A stretch of DNA of 64,000 nt from Pseudomonadota bacterium (GCA_021816585.1 JAKAXL010000001.1:62001-126000); one strand, 5' to 3'. Positions 15,912 to 25,553 are shown, counted from the stretch's first letter. Numbers and translations are program-made. Notes: generated by a model not told the origin, from the letters alone.

Positions 15912-17474
15912 TCAGGCGAAGGTCCACAGCAGCGCGCCGACGCCGGCCAGCACGGCCGCCCCGAGCAGCCAGGCATCGGCGGGCAGACGCGGCAGGCCGC
16001 TGCGGGCCACGAGCAGCGCGCGCGGCGAGTCGGCGGCGACGCGGTCGCTGTCGCCCAGCCGGAACTTCCAGCCCAGCGTGAGCACCGCGGTGGCGGCACA
16101 CAGCACGCCGCCGACCACTGTGAAGTGGATGTTCATCCAGCCGGCCTGTTCGGCGACGAACACCAGCAGCGCCAGCGCGTGCCCGCTGGCCAGCCCGCGC
16201 AACGCCGCCCTCGGTCCCAGCGACGGCAGCGCCAGCCCGAGCACGAACATCGCGACCAGCGGCGACGCGACATACGCGAACACCTGCTGCAGGTAGGCCC
16301 ACAGCCCCTGGAAATGCGCGATCTGCGGCGCCCACAGCGCGGCCGCGAGCGCGACGACCAGCGTGAACACGCGTCCGGCGCGCGCCAGTTGCAGGCTGTT
16401 CCAGTGCGGTCGAACGGGCTTCACGAAATCCAGGGTCAGCAACGTGGCAGCCGAGTTCAGGGTCGCCGAACAGGTGGACATCAGCGCCGCCAGCAGCGCC
16501 GCGAGCATGAGCCCGATCAAGCCGTGCGGGGCGTAGTGCAGCACCAGCTGCGGCCATACGTCGTCGGCATGGCGCAGGTGCGGCAGCAGGCCGATGGCCA
16601 TCGCGCCCGGCAGGGTCATGATGAACAGCGGCGCCAGCTTGAGCAGGGCGGCCAGCAGTGCGCCGCGGCTGGATGCGGCGAGGTCGCGCGCGCCCAGCAC
16701 GCGCTGCGCGATGTACTGGTTCATGGTCCAGTAGTAGAAGCCCACGACGGGCAGCCCCGTCAGCAGCCCGGGCCACGGCACGCCGGGGTCGCCGATCGGG
16801 CGGATCAGCGACAGGTGGCTGCGCGGCACCCGCGCCAGCACCGCCGCCCACGAGTGCCCATACTGTCCGAACACGATCCACGCCAGCACGCTGGCCCCCA
16901 CCAGCAGCACCAGGGCCTGCATGACATCGGTGTAGACCACCGCGCGCAGGCCGCCGGCAGCGGTATAGGCCGCGGTGAGCAGGGCGATCGCCAGGCTCGC
17001 CTGCCACAGCGAGAAATGTCCGAGCAGGTTGCTCAGCACCAGCGCGCCCGCGTACAGCGTGCCGGCGGTGTCGAGGACGATCGACAGGAACAGCGTGACC
17101 GCCGACAGGTACACGCGCATGCGCGCGTCGAAGCGCCGCTCCATAAGTTCGGGCATCGTGCTGACGCGTGCACGCGCCAGCACCGGGTACACGGCGAGCA
17201 GCGACACCAGCAGCACGACGCTGGCCATCCACTCGTAGTTCGCCGCCGAGATGCCGGTCGAGTACGCGGCGCCCGGCAGGCCGATGATGGTGTCGGAAGA
17301 CACATTGGAGGCAAAGAGCGAGAAACCCACCGCCAGAGGCCCCAGCGAGCGACCGGCGAGGAACAGTTCGTCGCTGCCGGCGCGGCGCCGCGAGGCCCAG
17401 GCGCCGATGCCCAGGGTCAGCACGAAGTAGCCGGCCAGCGCGAGCCAGTCGGACGTGAACAGGTGCACGTTCAT
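15912..17474 (-). CDS. Sodium:solute symporter (SSS family)
   Basis: From ATG 17474 the protein has 520 residues and about 13-14 hydrophobic helices. The N-terminus, WLALAGYFVLTLGIGAWASR, and the segment SDELFLAGRSLGPLAVGFSL are the usual start of SSS (SGLT-like) symporters; LFASNVSSDTIIGLPGAAY contains sodium-site residues, and YTAAGGLRAVVYTDVMQALV is the classical SSS signature. It is an inner-membrane importer driven by sodium; the substrate (sugar, amino acid, carboxylate or other) cannot be read from sequence. A longer start at 17531 adds only a low-complexity extension. Neighbours (GGDEF gene, dinB) give no functional hint. The 252-bp gap upstream contains no recognised gene. Confidence 0.9.
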   Translation of the reverse strand: MNVHLFTSDWLALAGYFVLTLGIGAWASRRRAGSDELFLAGRSLGPLAVGFSLFASNVSSDTIIGLPGAAYSTGISAANYEWMASVVLLVSLLAVYPVLARARVSTMPELMERRFDARMRVYLSAVTLFLSIVLDTAGTLYAGALVLSNLLGHFSLWQASLAIALLTAAYTAAGGLRAVVYTDVMQALVLLVGASVLAWIVFGQYGHSWAAVLARVPRSHLSLIRPIGDPGVPWPGLLTGLPVVGFYYWTMNQYIAQRVLGARDLAASSRGALLAALLKLAPLFIMTLPGAMAIGLLPHLRHADDVWPQLVLHYAPHGLIGLMLAALLAALMSTCSATLNSAATLLTLDFVKPVRPHWNSLQLARAGRVFTLVVALAAALWAPQIAHFQGLWAYLQQVFAYVASPLVAMFVLGLALPSLGPRAALRGLASGHALALLVFVAEQAGWMNIHFTVVGGVLCAATAVLTLGWKFRLGDSDRVAADSPRALLVARSGLPRLPADAWLLGAAVLAGVGALLWTFA

Positions 17475-17726
17475 CGGACGGACTCCTGCCGGCTGCGAAC
17501 GGCCGCGACGCATTGGGGAACCGGAGTGCAAGACCAGGGCTTGCGCCCCACGGGCGTGGCTGGATGGGTCATGGCGGCCCTCGGAGTCTCGAGGGCCACC
17601 CAGCAGCGGGCAGGTGGGTTCATGCTAACCCGCGAAGCCCGAATCGATCAACCGGACACGTCCATTTCGAAGAAATTCATCGAAATTCTGGCTGAGCGCG
17701 TTCCGCGCCCCGGCCGCGGTCCGCCG

Positions 17727-18905
17727 TCAGTCCAGGTTGTCGAGCAGGCTGAGCTGGGCGCTCGGCGCCTCGCCCGTCGCCGCGGCGGCTTCCTGCAGTC
17801 CGCTGGCGCGCACGCCGAGCAGGCGCAGCCTGCGCTCGAGCTCGACACGCCGCAGGCACTGGCCGGCGGCCCCTCGGATCGCCGCCGCATCGGCCACCGC
17901 GCGCGGCAGCGACAGGTCGCGCGTGACGGTGCGGAAGTCGTCGAAGCGCAGCTTGATGCCGATGGTGCGGGCGACGCAGCCCTTGCGCTGCAGGTCCTCG
18001 GCGAGGCGCTCGCACAGCCCTGTGAACAGGCGCGAAAGCTCGGCGCGATCGCGTCGCGGGTGCAGGTCGCGCTCGAAGGTGGTCTCGCGGCTGACCGACT
18101 TGACCTGCGCATGCGTGACCAGCGGGCGCTCGTCGCGGCCGTGCGCGACTTCGTGCAGCCAGCTCGCATAGCCGCGCCCGAAATGCTCCTGCAGCAACTC
18201 CGGCGCTGCCGCGGCCAGTTCGCCGATGCTGTGGATTCCCAGGCCGCGCAGTCGCTCGGCGGCCTTCGGGCCGATGCCGTTGATGCGCGCCGCCGGCAGC
18301 GGCCAGATGCGCGCCGGCACGTCTTCCATGCGCAGCACCGTGACCCCGCCGGGCTTGCGCAGTTCGGAGGCGATTTTCGACAGCAGCTTGTTCGGCGTGA
18401 TGCCGATCGAGCAGCTCAGTCCGGTGGCGTCGCGCACGGCGTCCTGGAGTCGCGCGCCCAAGGCCTCGGAGTCCGCCTGCGCGTGGCCGGTGAGGTCGAG
18501 GTAGATCTCGTCGATGCCGCGGTCCTCGATGCGCGCCTCGACGGCGGCCACCGCCTCCTTGAAGCGGCGTGAGTACTCGCGGTAGGCGTCGAAGCGCGCG
18601 GGAAGCAGGTAGGCGTCGGGCGCCAGCCGCGCCGCCTTCATCATGCCCATCGCGGAGAACACGCCGAGCGCGCGCGCCTCGTAGGTGGAGGTGGTGACCA
18701 CGCCGCGCCCGCTGTAGTCGCGCAGGCGCGCGAAATGCCACGAGCCGTCCTCGAGCTGCCGCGGGTGCCAGCGATGGCGCCCGCCGACCACCACCGGCTG
18801 GCCGCGCAGCTGCGGGTAGCGCAGCAGTTCGACCGAGGCGAAGAACGCATCCATGTCGAGATGCGCGATTCGCCTCGGCGGACTCGGGGCGGTTTCGGCG
18901 GGCAT
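17727..18905 (-). CDS. dinB: DNA polymerase IV (Y family)
   Basis: The 392-residue protein begins the polymerase domain with HLDMDAFFASVELLRYP, holding the first catalytic Asp, and has RGIDEIYLDLTG with the second acidic pair. The helix-hairpin-helix region INGIGPKAAERLRGLGI and the little-finger domain follow. Its C-terminus QLSLLDNLD fits the beta-clamp-binding motif Q-L-S-L-x. Pol IV carries out translesion synthesis in the cytoplasm. Family members are usually SOS-induced, but I see no LexA box in the 186 bp upstream (toward ohr). An insertion-like segment near residues 45-65 (RHRWHPRQLEDGSWHFARL) is longer than in E. coli DinB and common in betaproteobacterial forms. Confidence 0.94.
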   Translation of the reverse strand: MPAETAPSPPRRIAHLDMDAFFASVELLRYPQLRGQPVVVGGRHRWHPRQLEDGSWHFARLRDYSGRGVVTTSTYEARALGVFSAMGMMKAARLAPDAYLLPARFDAYREYSRRFKEAVAAVEARIEDRGIDEIYLDLTGHAQADSEALGARLQDAVRDATGLSCSIGITPNKLLSKIASELRKPGGVTVLRMEDVPARIWPLPAARINGIGPKAAERLRGLGIHSIGELAAAAPELLQEHFGRGYASWLHEVAHGRDERPLVTHAQVKSVSRETTFERDLHPRRDRAELSRLFTGLCERLAEDLQRKGCVARTIGIKLRFDDFRTVTRDLSLPRAVADAAAIRGAAGQCLRRVELERRLRLLGVRASGLQEAAAATGEAPSAQLSLLDNLD

Positions 18906-19091
18906 GCGGGTCGCGGTGGCATCGGCCTCGCGCGCTCATGCGCTGCTGCGCCGCGCGGGTGGGGCCGTGGCAGCGATCATATCCACAGCAGCAAAAGGGG
19001 ATCGCGTGCCGGGCCGGGGGACTGACTAGACTCGCCGCAGATGCCGCGCAACGCAGCGGCAGCCTCGGCACCACGACAGGAGACATGCACG

Positions 19092-19529
19092 ATGGACACC
19101 ATCCAGGTGGTCTACACCACCAGCGCCACCGCCACCGGCGGCCGCAACGGCCACACCCGCTCGCAGGACGGGCAGGTCGACGTCGATCTGTCGGTTCCCA
19201 AGGCCATGGGCGGGCCCGGCAAACCCGGCACCACCACGCCGGAGGACCTGTTCGCCGCCGGCTACGCAGCCTGTTTCGGGGGCGCGCTGGATTTCGTCGC
19301 CAAGCAGCACCGCGTGGACGCCTCGCGTGCCAGCGTCACCTGCGCGGTGTCGATCGGCCCGCGCGACGCGGGAGGGTTCGGACTGGCGGTGAGTCTGCGT
19401 GTCGAGGACGCGTCGGTGCCGCAGCAGCAGTTGCAGGCGCTCGCGATGGAAGCCCACGAGAAGGTCTGCCCGTATTCGCACGCCACGCGCAACAACGTCG
19501 ACGTGCGCATCGAGGTGCGCGGCGGCTGA
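19092..19529 (+). CDS. ohr: Organic hydroperoxide resistance protein (Ohr/OsmC family)
   Basis: The 145-residue protein has the two reactive cysteines of Ohr peroxidases: one in AAGYAACFGGAL (peroxidatic) and one in EKVCPYSHATRNN (resolving). The N-terminal strand VVYTTSATATGGRNG followed by VDLSVPKAMGGPG supplies the conserved Arg region. Length and motif order are those of Ohr rather than OsmC. It reduces organic hydroperoxides with electrons from lipoylated proteins. Ohr genes are usually controlled by OhrR; no ohrR is in the window. The ATG follows a GGAGA ribosome-binding site. It is divergent from dinB. Confidence 0.93.
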   Translation: MDTIQVVYTTSATATGGRNGHTRSQDGQVDVDLSVPKAMGGPGKPGTTTPEDLFAAGYAACFGGALDFVAKQHRVDASRASVTCAVSIGPRDAGGFGLAVSLRVEDASVPQQQLQALAMEAHEKVCPYSHATRNNVDVRIEVRGG

Positions 19530-19608
19530 GATCCCGCTCGCACCCGCAAGCCCGGCGCTTGCGCGGGCGGGCCGGCGCGCCACGGCGAGCGCCCCGCCGC
19601 GCGCGAAT

Positions 19609-19797
19609 TCAGCTCATCACCAGCAGCGCGACCACAGCGGCGCTCCAGGCGCCGATCGACGCCGTGGTGGTGTCCCGCGAGGTCTGCAGGATCGCCGCGC
19701 ATACCACCCACGCGGCAACGCCGGCCCACATGCGCGGGCCGCTGGCGCCGATCACGACGACCATCAGCGAACTCAGCAGGACGATGTTGCGCAGCAT
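19609..19797 (-). CDS. Small membrane protein, unknown
   Basis: ATG 19797 gives 62 residues with two or three hydrophobic segments: NIVLLSSLMVVVIGAS, WAGVAAWVVCAAILQ and IGAWSAAVVALLVMS. No family is recognised. A longer frame exists upstream, but it would run over the tRNA-Ser gene and is not believable. The protein would be an inner-membrane peptide with a single Cys. It sits between ohr (convergent) and the tRNA gene, both of which are independent units. Support is the hydrophobic pattern and a reasonable start only. Confidence 0.45.
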   Translation of the reverse strand: MLRNIVLLSSLMVVVIGASGPRMWAGVAAWVVCAAILQTSRDTTTASIGAWSAAVVALLVMS

Positions 19798-19904
19798 GCC
19801 CGCATTGTCGCGCCGTCGTGCCGGCGCGCAAGAGGGTAGCGTGCGCAAGACGTGCGCAAGGCACGTTCGCGCCCGTGGGGTACGGGTTTTCTCGGGGGGG
19901 GGCT

Positions 19905-19997
19905 TGGCGGAGACGGTGGGATTCGAACCCACGATGCGGCTCTACACCGCATACTCCCTTAGCAGGGGAGCACCTTCGGCCTCTCGGTCACGTCTCC
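19905..19997 (-). tRNA. tRNA-Ser (anticodon GCU)
   Basis: Read on the minus strand, the gene starts GGAGACG and pairs with CGTCTCC at the 3' end; discriminator G and an encoded CCA (19905-19907) follow. The anticodon arm CTCCC-CTGCTAA-GGGAG gives GCT. A long variable arm and T-loop GGTTCGAATCC are present. The 93-nt length is typical of a serine tRNA reading AGC/AGU. No integrated element or att repeat is visible nearby. Confidence 0.95.
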
Positions 19998-20156
19998 AAC
20001 TCGCTGTGCTGCTCGCTGCATTGCCCTCGCTGCATTGTCCGCTGCACGGCGTCGCATGGGCTTGCCGCATGCAGCACAATACAGCCATCCATTATTGCAC
20101 AGCTTGTCGCCGCGACCGGCCCGCACGGCCGTCCGGCAACGGCCGAGGCCCTCCCG

Positions 20157-21002
20157 ATGTGGATCGACACCCACGCCCACCTGGACGCGCCGGAGTTCGG
20201 CGCGCAGCGCCCGGCCATGCTGCGGCGCGCGCACGATGCCGGCGTCGGCTGCGTCGTGATCCCGGCGGTCGAGCCGGGAAACTTCGACGCCGTGCGTGAG
20301 CTGGCGCATGCGCACGGTTTCGCCTATGCGCTCGGCGTGCATCCGCTGTACGTGCAGCGCCTGCGCCGCGACGACCTGGGTCGCGTGCGCGACGCGCTGG
20401 CAGCGTGCATCGACGACCCGCGGCTGGTCGCGGTGGGCGAGATCGGGCTGGATCATTTCGTCGACGAGCAGGCGGCGCCGCGTGCCGAGCAGCAGTGGTG
20501 GTGGGAGGCCCAGCTGGACCTGGCGGCCGAGTTCGCGCTGCCGGTGCTGCTGCACGTGCGCCGCGCGCAGGACCTGCTGGCCGCCGCGCTGCGCCGGCGC
20601 AGCTGGGGCGAGCACGGGCTGGGCGGCATCGCGCACGCCTTCAACGGCAGCGAACAGCAGGCGCGCGCCTTCGTCGAGCAGGGGCTGTGCCTGGGCTTCG
20701 GCGGCACGCTCAGCTACGAGCGCTCGCGCAACATCCGGCGCCTCGCGCAGGGGCTCGAAGCTGCGGCGCTGGTGCTGGAGACCGATGCGCCGGACATGGC
20801 GCCGCAATGGATCGCCCACGGCACGCAGCCGCGCCCGAACGAGCCGGCGGAGCTGCCGCGCATCGGCGCCGTGCTGGCCGGGCTGCGCGGCTGGACGCCG
20901 CAGCAGGTGGCCGCGCTCACCGCGGCCAACGCGAAACGCGCGCTGCCGCGGCTGGGCGCGCTGCTGGCGGCGCCCCCCGGCGTTGCGGCGGCGCCCGCTT
21001 GA
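20157..21002 (+). CDS. TatD-family metal-dependent hydrolase (YjjV-like)
   Basis: From ATG 20157 the protein has 281 residues. The TIM-barrel metal motifs are IDTHAHLDAPEF (H-x-H near residue 5), VAVGEIGLDHF (catalytic Glu), PVLLHVRRAQ and LETDAPDMAP (final Asp). These are typical of TatD/YcfH/YjjV enzymes, magnesium-dependent deoxyribonucleases or related hydrolases acting in the cytoplasm. The conserved strand begins at residue 2, so the start is well placed; the frame is open further upstream but would overlap the tRNA. htpG follows 102 bp later on the same strand. The physiological substrate is not certain. Confidence 0.92.
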   Translation: MWIDTHAHLDAPEFGAQRPAMLRRAHDAGVGCVVIPAVEPGNFDAVRELAHAHGFAYALGVHPLYVQRLRRDDLGRVRDALAACIDDPRLVAVGEIGLDHFVDEQAAPRAEQQWWWEAQLDLAAEFALPVLLHVRRAQDLLAAALRRRSWGEHGLGGIAHAFNGSEQQARAFVEQGLCLGFGGTLSYERSRNIRRLAQGLEAAALVLETDAPDMAPQWIAHGTQPRPNEPAELPRIGAVLAGLRGWTPQQVAALTAANAKRALPRLGALLAAPPGVAAAPA

Positions 21003-21104
21003 AAAACTTCGCGGCGCCCTCATCTGGCGGGCATCGAGGGCGCGCGACGCGCGTCCGGGTTCCGCGCCGGCGGCGCGGTGTTTCCTGAACTGCCTGCATC
21101 CATC

Positions 21105-23075
21105 ATGAGCACACCCACCCCGACCCCGGCCGAGGCCACGGCGCCGCATACCCATGCCTTCCAGGCCGAGGTGCGGCAGCTGCTGCACCTGGTCGCGCAC
21201 TCGCTGTACTCGAACCGCGACATCTTCCTGCGCGAACTCGTGTCCAACGCCTCCGACGCCTGCGACAAGCTGCGCTACCTGGCGATCGACGACGCCGCGC
21301 TGTGGGAAGGCGACCCGGCGCTGCGCATCCGCGTCGGCTTCGACCCCGAGGCGCGCACCATCACGGTCAGCGACAACGGCATCGGGCTGTCGATGGAGGA
21401 CGCCATCGAGCACCTCGGCACCATCGCCAAGTCCGGCACGCGCGAGTTCATGCAGCGCCTGGGCGACGAGAAGAAGGGCGACGCCAGCCTGATCGGACAG
21501 TTCGGGGTGGGCTTCTATTCCGGGTTCATCGTCGCCGAGCGCATCACCGTGGAAAGCCGCCGCGCCGGGCTGCCGGCGAATCAGGGCGTGCGTTGGTCCT
21601 CGGACGGCACCGGCGAGTTCAGCGTCGAGACCATCGAGCGCGCGCAGCGCGGCACCGATGTCGTGCTGCACCTGCGCGCCGACGCCGAGGAGCAGCAGTT
21701 CGGCGACCTGCTGGCGCAGTGGAAACTCAAGAGCATCATCGCGCGCTATTCGGACCACATCTCGCTGCCCATCGAGATGCGCAAGCACGAATGGGACGCC
21801 GAGACCAAGCAGGACAAGGTGCTCGACGAGTGGGAGCAGGTCAACAAGGCCGCCGCGCTGTGGGCGCGCCCGAAGTCCGAGCTCGACGAGCAGCAGTACA
21901 TCGACTTCTACCAGCAGATCGCGCACGACAGCGAGCCGCCGCTGGCCTGGACCCACAACCGCGTGGAGGGGCGCAGCGAATACACGCAACTGCTGTACGT
22001 GCCGGCGAAGGCCCCCTTCGACCTGTACAACCGCGACAGCCAGCCCGGGGTCAAGCTGTACGTCAAGCGGGTGTTCATCCTGGACGACGCCAGCAGCCTG
22101 CTGCCGGGCTACCTGCGCTTCGTGCGCGGCGTCATCGACAGCGCCGACCTGCCGCTGAACGTGTCGCGCGAGCTGCTGCAGGAAAGCCGCGACATGCGCG
22201 CCATCCGCGACGGCAGCACGCGGCGCGTGCTGTCGATGCTGGAGGACATGGCGGGCAGCGACGAGCAGGCGCAGCGCGACAAGTACGCCAGCTTCTGGAG
22301 CGAATTCGGCCAGGTGCTGAAGGAGGGGGTGGCGGAGGACTTCGCCAACCGCGAGCGGCTGGCCGGGTTGCTGCGCTTCGCGTCGACCCACGCCGAGTCC
22401 GACGTCCAGGACGTCTCGCTGGCCGACTACGTCGCACGCATGAAGCCCGAGCAGTCGGCGATCTACTACGTCACCGCCGACAATCCGCGCGCGGCGCGCT
22501 CCAGCCCGCAACTGGAGATGTTCCGGCGCAAGGGCGTCGAGGTGCTGCTGCTGACCGACCGTGTCGACGAGTGGATGCTCAGCGCCCTGCACGAGTTCGG
22601 CGGCAAGCCGCTGCAGTCGGTGGCGCGCGGCGGCGCCGATCTCGGCGCGCTGCAGGACGAGCAGGACAAGCGCCAGGCGCAGGAGGCGGCGCAGACCCAC
22701 AAGGATCTGCTGGAGCGCATGAAGAGCTCGCTGAAGGGACTGGCCAAGGACGTGCGCATCAGCTCGCGCCTGGTCGAGTCGCCGGCCTGCCTGGTCGCCG
22801 ACGAGGGCGAGCTCAGCTCGCACCTGGCGCGCCTGCTGCGCCAGGCCGGGCAGCAGGCCCCGCGCAGCGAGCCGATCCTGGAGATCAACCCCGAGCACGA
22901 CCTGGTGCGGCGCCTGCAGCAGCAGGCGCAGGCCGGCGACGGCCAGGCGGCGGATTTCGACGAGCTCGCGCGCATCGTGTTCGACCAGGCGCTGCTGGCC
23001 GAAGGCGGCATGCCGGAGGATCCGGCGGCCTATGTGCAGCGGGTCAACCGCTGGCTGTTGCGCGCCGCGGGCTGA
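21105..23075 (+). CDS. htpG: Chaperone protein HtpG (Hsp90)
   Basis: The 656-residue protein contains the GHKL ATPase domain with [37 protein letters not shown] and [17 protein letters not shown] (ATP lid and Mg-binding Asn). The middle domain has [14 protein letters not shown] and [14 protein letters not shown], the classical Hsp90 signatures. It is slightly longer than the usual 620-640 residues because of a short N-terminal extension ([20 protein letters not shown]). It acts as a cytoplasmic dimeric ATP-dependent chaperone. I chose ATG 21105; an in-frame start at 21078 adds nine residues only. No heat-shock (sigma-32) promoter is obvious upstream. The product is convergent with the CobD-like gene. 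Confidence 0.96.
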   Translation: MSTPTPTPAEATAPHTHAFQAEVRQLLHLVAHSLYSNRDIFLRELVSNASDACDKLRYLAIDDAALWEGDPALRIRVGFDPEARTITVSDNGIGLSMEDAIEHLGTIAKSGTREFMQRLGDEKKGDASLIGQFGVGFYSGFIVAERITVESRRAGLPANQGVRWSSDGTGEFSVETIERAQRGTDVVLHLRADAEEQQFGDLLAQWKLKSIIARYSDHISLPIEMRKHEWDAETKQDKVLDEWEQVNKAAALWARPKSELDEQQYIDFYQQIAHDSEPPLAWTHNRVEGRSEYTQLLYVPAKAPFDLYNRDSQPGVKLYVKRVFILDDASSLLPGYLRFVRGVIDSADLPLNVSRELLQESRDMRAIRDGSTRRVLSMLEDMAGSDEQAQRDKYASFWSEFGQVLKEGVAEDFANRERLAGLLRFASTHAESDVQDVSLADYVARMKPEQSAIYYVTADNPRAARSSPQLEMFRRKGVEVLLLTDRVDEWMLSALHEFGGKPLQSVARGGADLGALQDEQDKRQAQEAAQTHKDLLERMKSSLKGLAKDVRISSRLVESPACLVADEGELSSHLARLLRQAGQQAPRSEPILEINPEHDLVRRLQQQAQAGDGQAADFDELARIVFDQALLAEGGMPEDPAAYVQRVNRWLLRAAG

Positions 23076-23085
23076 GGCCGCGGGC

Positions 23086-23113
23086 GGTGCACGCGCAGCA
23101 TCGCGCGTGCACC
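23086..23113. terminator. Hairpin between convergent htpG and cobD-like genes
   Basis: Arms GGTGCACGCG (23086-23095) and CGCGTGCACC (23104-23113) are perfectly complementary around an eight-base loop. There is no T-tract on either strand, so it may act bidirectionally with Rho or simply protect transcripts. Confidence 0.5.
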
Positions 23114-23150
23114 GCGCTGCCTCGCCGCCGGTGCCTGCCCCGATTTCGGT

Positions 23151-24122
23151 TCAGGACACCCACATGGTGATCGTGACCACCGCCAGCAGCAGCATCCACA
23201 GCAGCACCGAACGCCACACCAGCCCGACCACGCTGCGCAGGTGCCCGGGCTGCGGCACCGCGCCGGGCATCTGCGGCGCGACCACCGGCTCGGCGTCGAT
23301 GGCCTGACCCCAGCCCTGTTCGCCAGGCTCCGGGCCCTCGGCCGCCAGCGGTGCCGCGGTGGCGCCCAGGCGGATGCCGACGGCGCCGGCCGCCGAGGCC
23401 AGCATCGCCCCGGTATTGCTGTCGGGCCACAGGCGCGCGTAGTTGCGCCACATGTCGGCGGCCTCCTCGAAATTGCCCACCACCGCGTAGCCCACCGCGG
23501 TCAGCCGCGCCGGCAGCCAGTCCAGCACATGGAAGGCGCGCGCCGCGAAGTCGCGCAGCCACGGGCTCGCCTCGGAGCCGCTGGAATTCCATTTGCCGGC
23601 GGTGAACTCGGCCATGCGGTAGAGCACGGCGCCGGCCGGACCCAGCGGCAGCAGGAACCAGAAGAACACGCCGAGCACGTAGCGCTGTGCGGCCACCAGC
23701 GCGTGCTCGATGGTCTGCTGGACCACGTCGTCGGCCGACATCTCCAGCGTGTCCAGGGACTTCCACTGGCGCAGGATGGCGCGTGCCCCGGGAATGTCCC
23801 CGCGGTTCAGCGCGTCGCTGATGTCGGTGAAATAGTGCGAGAACTGGCGAAATCCCAGCGTGAAGTACAGCACCGCAACATTCCACGCGAAGGCCAGCAG
23901 CACGTTCACGCGCAAGGCCGCCCAGTACACGCCGAGCGCCAGCAAGGCAGGCAGCACGACCGCGATGAACCACGCGGCCAGCCCGTGGCGCCGTTCCCCG
24001 GCGTCGAAATTGCGCGATGCGAAATCGGCCACCCAGCTTCGCAGGGTGTAGACCACGCTCAGGCGGCCGAGCGGCTTGACCTGTTCGAGCAGCAGGGAAA
24101 GCAGGACCGAGAAGAACGCCAT
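23151..24122 (-). CDS. CobD/CbiB-family membrane protein (AmpE-like)
   Basis: The 323-residue protein has an N-terminal hydrophobic helix (FFSVLLSLLLEQ), further hydrophobic helices around residues 50-85 and 150-165, and a C-terminal anchor (LWMLLLAVVTITMWV). The pattern and the segment FFWFLLPLGPAGAVLYRMAE match the CobD/CbiB family, whose members include an adenosylcobinamide synthase and the AmpE sensor-like proteins. No other cobalamin genes are near, and Burkholderiales carry this gene beside a Nudix hydrolase, so a B12 role is doubtful. It lies nine bases from the Nudix gene stop, suggesting one leftward transcript. Confidence 0.78.
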   Translation of the reverse strand: MAFFSVLLSLLLEQVKPLGRLSVVYTLRSWVADFASRNFDAGERRHGLAAWFIAVVLPALLALGVYWAALRVNVLLAFAWNVAVLYFTLGFRQFSHYFTDISDALNRGDIPGARAILRQWKSLDTLEMSADDVVQQTIEHALVAAQRYVLGVFFWFLLPLGPAGAVLYRMAEFTAGKWNSSGSEASPWLRDFAARAFHVLDWLPARLTAVGYAVVGNFEEAADMWRNYARLWPDSNTGAMLASAAGAVGIRLGATAAPLAAEGPEPGEQGWGQAIDAEPVVAPQMPGAVPQPGHLRSVVGLVWRSVLLWMLLLAVVTITMWVS

Positions 24123-24131
24123 GGCCGCATG

Positions 24132-24884
24132 CTAAGCGATGAGCAGGCGGTACAGGTTGCGGATCATCGCGGCCGTGGCGCCCCAGATGAAATAGCGCTT
24201 GCCGCTGTCGGGGTCCGTCCACGGCATCGCATAGAACATGCGGCGTCCGCCGCCGGCCGCCGGCGCCGCGTCCCACGCGCGCAGCTCGTGGTTGGCGGGG
24301 TTCATCAGGAAGGCCAGCGGCACCTCGAACACCTCGGCCACCTCGCTTTGCTGCAGGCGCCAGCGCGCACGCGCATCGACCAGCGACACCACCGGGGTCA
24401 CCGCGAAGCCGGTGACCGTGGTGTACAGCGGCATGCAGCCCAGGGTCTCGACCAGCGCCGGGTCGAGGCCGATCTCCTCCTCGGCCTCGCGCAGCGCGGT
24501 GTGCACCGCGTCGCGATCGCCGACGTCGCGACCGCCGCCGGGAAAGCTGATCTGCCCGGCGTGCACGGAAAGCCGCGCGTCGCGCCGGGTCAGCAGCATG
24601 TGCAGCCCGGAATCCCGTACGAGCAGAGGCACCAGCACCGAGGCCTGGCGCGACGCCATGCGCTCGGGCGGCGGCACGTCGCCGCCATGCTCGGGCAGCC
24701 AGGCGGCGCCGCGCCCGTCGACGAGGTCGCGCTGCCAGCGCGCGAAGCGCTCGCGCAGCGCCTGCGGCTGCAGCTGCGGCGCCGGCACCGCCGGCAGCGC
24801 GTGGTGGCGTTCGATCACCGGCGCCTGCTCGGCCTGCGCGGTGGGCAGCGGCGGCGGGGTGCGTGCGGGTTCGGAGGCGGTCAA
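24132..24884 (-). CDS. Nudix hydrolase, probable CoA pyrophosphatase (NudL/YeaB-like)
   Basis: The Nudix domain begins at RQASVLVPLLVRD and contains the box LREAEEEIGLD after FPGGGRD, with the LLTRR-x-x-x-LS-x-HAGQISFPGGG motif preferred by CoA pyrophosphatases (UPF0035 signature LLTxRxxxLxxHxGQxxFPGG). The enzyme cleaves CoA to 4'-phosphopantetheine and 3',5'-ADP. I prefer a TTG start at 24884 (250 residues) over the GTG at 24953, because the longer form would overlap the rplS terminator hairpin at 24920-24950; a GTG at 24818 or ATG at 24659 is also possible. It is followed closely by the CobD-like gene. Confidence 0.85.
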   Translation of the reverse strand: MTASEPARTPPPLPTAQAEQAPVIERHHALPAVPAPQLQPQALRERFARWQRDLVDGRGAAWLPEHGGDVPPPERMASRQASVLVPLLVRDSGLHMLLTRRDARLSVHAGQISFPGGGRDVGDRDAVHTALREAEEEIGLDPALVETLGCMPLYTTVTGFAVTPVVSLVDARARWRLQQSEVAEVFEVPLAFLMNPANHELRAWDAAPAAGGGRRMFYAMPWTDPDSGKRYFIWGATAAMIRNLYRLLIA

Positions 24885-24919
24885 GGCGAAGGTGTGCGAG
24901 GCGGGATGGGGCAGGGCGC

Positions 24920-24950
24920 AAAAGCAAACAGCCGACCCGCGGGTCGGCTG
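24920..24950 (-). terminator. Rho-independent terminator of the rpsP-rimM-trmD-rplS operon
   Basis: A perfect 22-base palindrome (24929-24950, CAGCCGACCCG and its complement) is followed on the minus strand by a T-rich tail, TTTGCTTTTG (24919-24928). It lies 48 bp past the rplS stop codon. Confidence 0.85.
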
Positions 24951-24997
24951 CACGACAGGCCGTACGCGGCCGGCATCATCGCATCGCGAGGCCTTGT

Positions 24998-25363
24998 TCA
25001 GGCCAGCTTCTCCTTGATGCGGGCCGACTTGCCGGTGCGTCCGCGCAGGTAGTACAGCTTGGCGCGGCGAACGTCGCCGCGGCGCTTGACCTCGATCGAC
25101 GCGATCATCGGGGAATACAGCTGGAAGGTGCGCTCGACGCCTTCGCCCGACGAGATCTTGCGCACGATGAAACTGGAATTCAGCCCGCGGTTGCTGCGCG
25201 CGATCACCACGCCTTCGTAGGCCTGCGCGCGCTTGCGCGAGCCTTCGACCACGTTGACGCTGACCACCACGGTATCGCCGGGGGCGAAGCTGGGGATGGT
25301 CTTGCCCTGGGTCAGGCGCTGGATTTCTTCCTGCTCGAGTTGCTGGATCAGATGGCTGCTCAT
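24998..25363 (-). CDS. rplS: 50S ribosomal protein L19
   Basis: The 121-residue protein has the L19 features [42 protein letters not shown] and [20 protein letters not shown]. Length is normal (115-130). It binds at the 30S-50S interface. It is the last gene of the rpsP-rimM-trmD-rplS operon, with a GGAGCC ribosome-binding site and a terminator 48 bp after the stop. A spacer of 190 bp separates it from trmD. Confidence 0.98.
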   Translation of the reverse strand: MSSHLIQQLEQEEIQRLTQGKTIPSFAPGDTVVVSVNVVEGSRKRAQAYEGVVIARSNRGLNSSFIVRKISSGEGVERTFQLYSPMIASIEVKRRGDVRRAKLYYLRGRTGKSARIKEKLA

Positions 25364-25553
25364 CAAAGGCTCCTGGGATCTTGCGCCGTGCGTTGGTGGA
25401 TGCGGCAACCCGCGGCGCGCGCGCCGCGCGGGTGTTGCCGGGGACCGTGGGGCTGCCACGAGCCGTCGCGGACCGCCTTGTGGCGGCCAGCCGGTGCTCC
25501 TGCAGTCGCCCTGCGGCCGCTTTGGATGCCGGGCAGAGGATCGCGAAAAACGC

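Noticed and set aside
19905-20156. Integration site at tRNA-Ser
   Set aside because: No integrase, no repeated tRNA 3' end and normal housekeeping genes on both sides.
19959-22898. A 979-residue open frame on the minus strand opposite htpG and the TatD-family gene
   Set aside because: It is antisense to clear genes and composed of low-complexity Arg/Ala/His/Gln sequence; it arises from high GC.
23151-24122. Cobalamin biosynthesis role for the CobD/CbiB-like gene
   Set aside because: No other cobalamin genes nearby; the family name alone does not justify it.
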